Positions 63,620-64,000 of a DNA stretch of 64,000 bases are shown piece after piece. The notes under the pieces are model-generated. The model ran no database searches. It had not been told where the DNA came from and was given only the letters and a program-made list of their open reading frames with translations. The stretch's first letter is position 1, and every line of letters begins with the position of its first letter. Made by a program: the position numbers and the translations under genes. This DNA comes from Symbiodinium natans. Its lineage: Eukaryota > Sar > Dinophyceae > Suessiales > Symbiodiniaceae. The stretch lies in NCBI GenBank assembly GCA_905221605.1, contig CAJNDS010001635.1:62001-126000 (forward strand), in the 5' to 3' direction.

Positions 63620-64000
63620 GGCTTGATTTCAATTGTGGGCCCGTTCTGGTACCTGAACTCTGAGGAACACGAACCCAAAAGGGCCTGGAATTTAGATACA
63701 CTTGGATTACACTTGCATGCCCCCACATGTTGAACCAAGTGGGAGCCATTTGGCGCCCATGTCCTTTGTCAGGCTCAGCGCTTCCTACCTGCACCCCAAT
63801 ACCTTGTACCTCGGCTCTCAAAATTAGAGGTGCCCAAAACATCGTGGTATCTTTTTGGGGTTCCCATGACACGCTTCTGTGCGTTTTGGGGTACGTAGGA
63901 GGTACCCCTAGTTTGGAACATGCCCGCTTCATGTCTGGTAGTCTGGTGGCCCCCAGACCCCAACCCTAACGCCCACATTGCCCCCTGGCTTCAAATCCGA
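63620..64000. other. No gene seen
   Basis: Short overlapping frames on both strands without splice support. Confidence 0.4.

Noticed and set aside
1-64000. CRISPR-like array from regularly spaced CCCTAAA tracts
   Set aside because: Units are 7 bp, tandem and without spacers; the genome is eukaryotic.

Overview
The window reads as nuclear DNA of a dinoflagellate, or a protist with very similar gene structure. Four things point that way. Candidate exons are tiny (about 35-350 nt) and almost all on the + strand. Many donors that keep the reading frame are GC or GA rather than GT, and acceptors read AG|G. TTTAGGG-type (plant/alveolate-type) telomere-like repeats are scattered throughout the non-coding DNA. 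Many short terminal-inverted-repeat elements resemble the introner elements known from dinoflagellate introns. I saw no rRNA, tRNA, CRISPR array, bacterial operon or intact spliced-leader motif. All exon calls come from reading frame, splice signals and phase matching by eye. Edges may be off by a few bases and nothing has been checked against transcripts or databases.

Layout. At 1-8.4 kb: mostly non-coding, with telomere-like tracts, microsatellites and weak coding-like islands. At 8.4-12.6 kb: several phase-matched exons of unrecognised protein(s). At 15.8-29 kb: a chain of small exons, most of which join in frame, of an unrecognised and probably very large gene, separated by introns with telomere-like tracts and TIR elements. 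At 29.1-31.4 kb: a 5'-truncated LINE (reverse transcriptase, zinc knuckle, restriction-like endonuclease) inserted in a Thr-rich coding segment between 12-bp direct repeats. At 33.2-45 kb: many exons coding almost only Thr and Ser (mucin-like), the largest carrying three tandem 126-bp units and split by a short element flanked by a 4-bp duplication. At 45.6-58.9 kb and 63.0-63.4 kb: exons of Cys-rich modules that look like tandem CCP/Sushi domains, each split by two or three introns at recurring places. A 1.1-kb CA-rich array (50.8-51.9 kb) lies inside one of these introns. At 59-64 kb: further candidate exons, including two minus-strand open frames.

The simplest reading is one or two giant intron-rich genes for an extracellular or surface glycoprotein with a mucin-like Ser/Thr stalk and Sushi repeats. 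The most interesting layer is the intron material. At least three TIR element families recur (8-bp duplications, 4-bp duplications, and one carrying its own splice-like ends), and TTTAGGG/CCCTAAA tracts often sit directly at intron ends, where GTTTAG can act as donor and CCCTAAAC as pyrimidine/branch-like tract. This suggests telomere-like repeats and small transposons are both being recruited as introns here.
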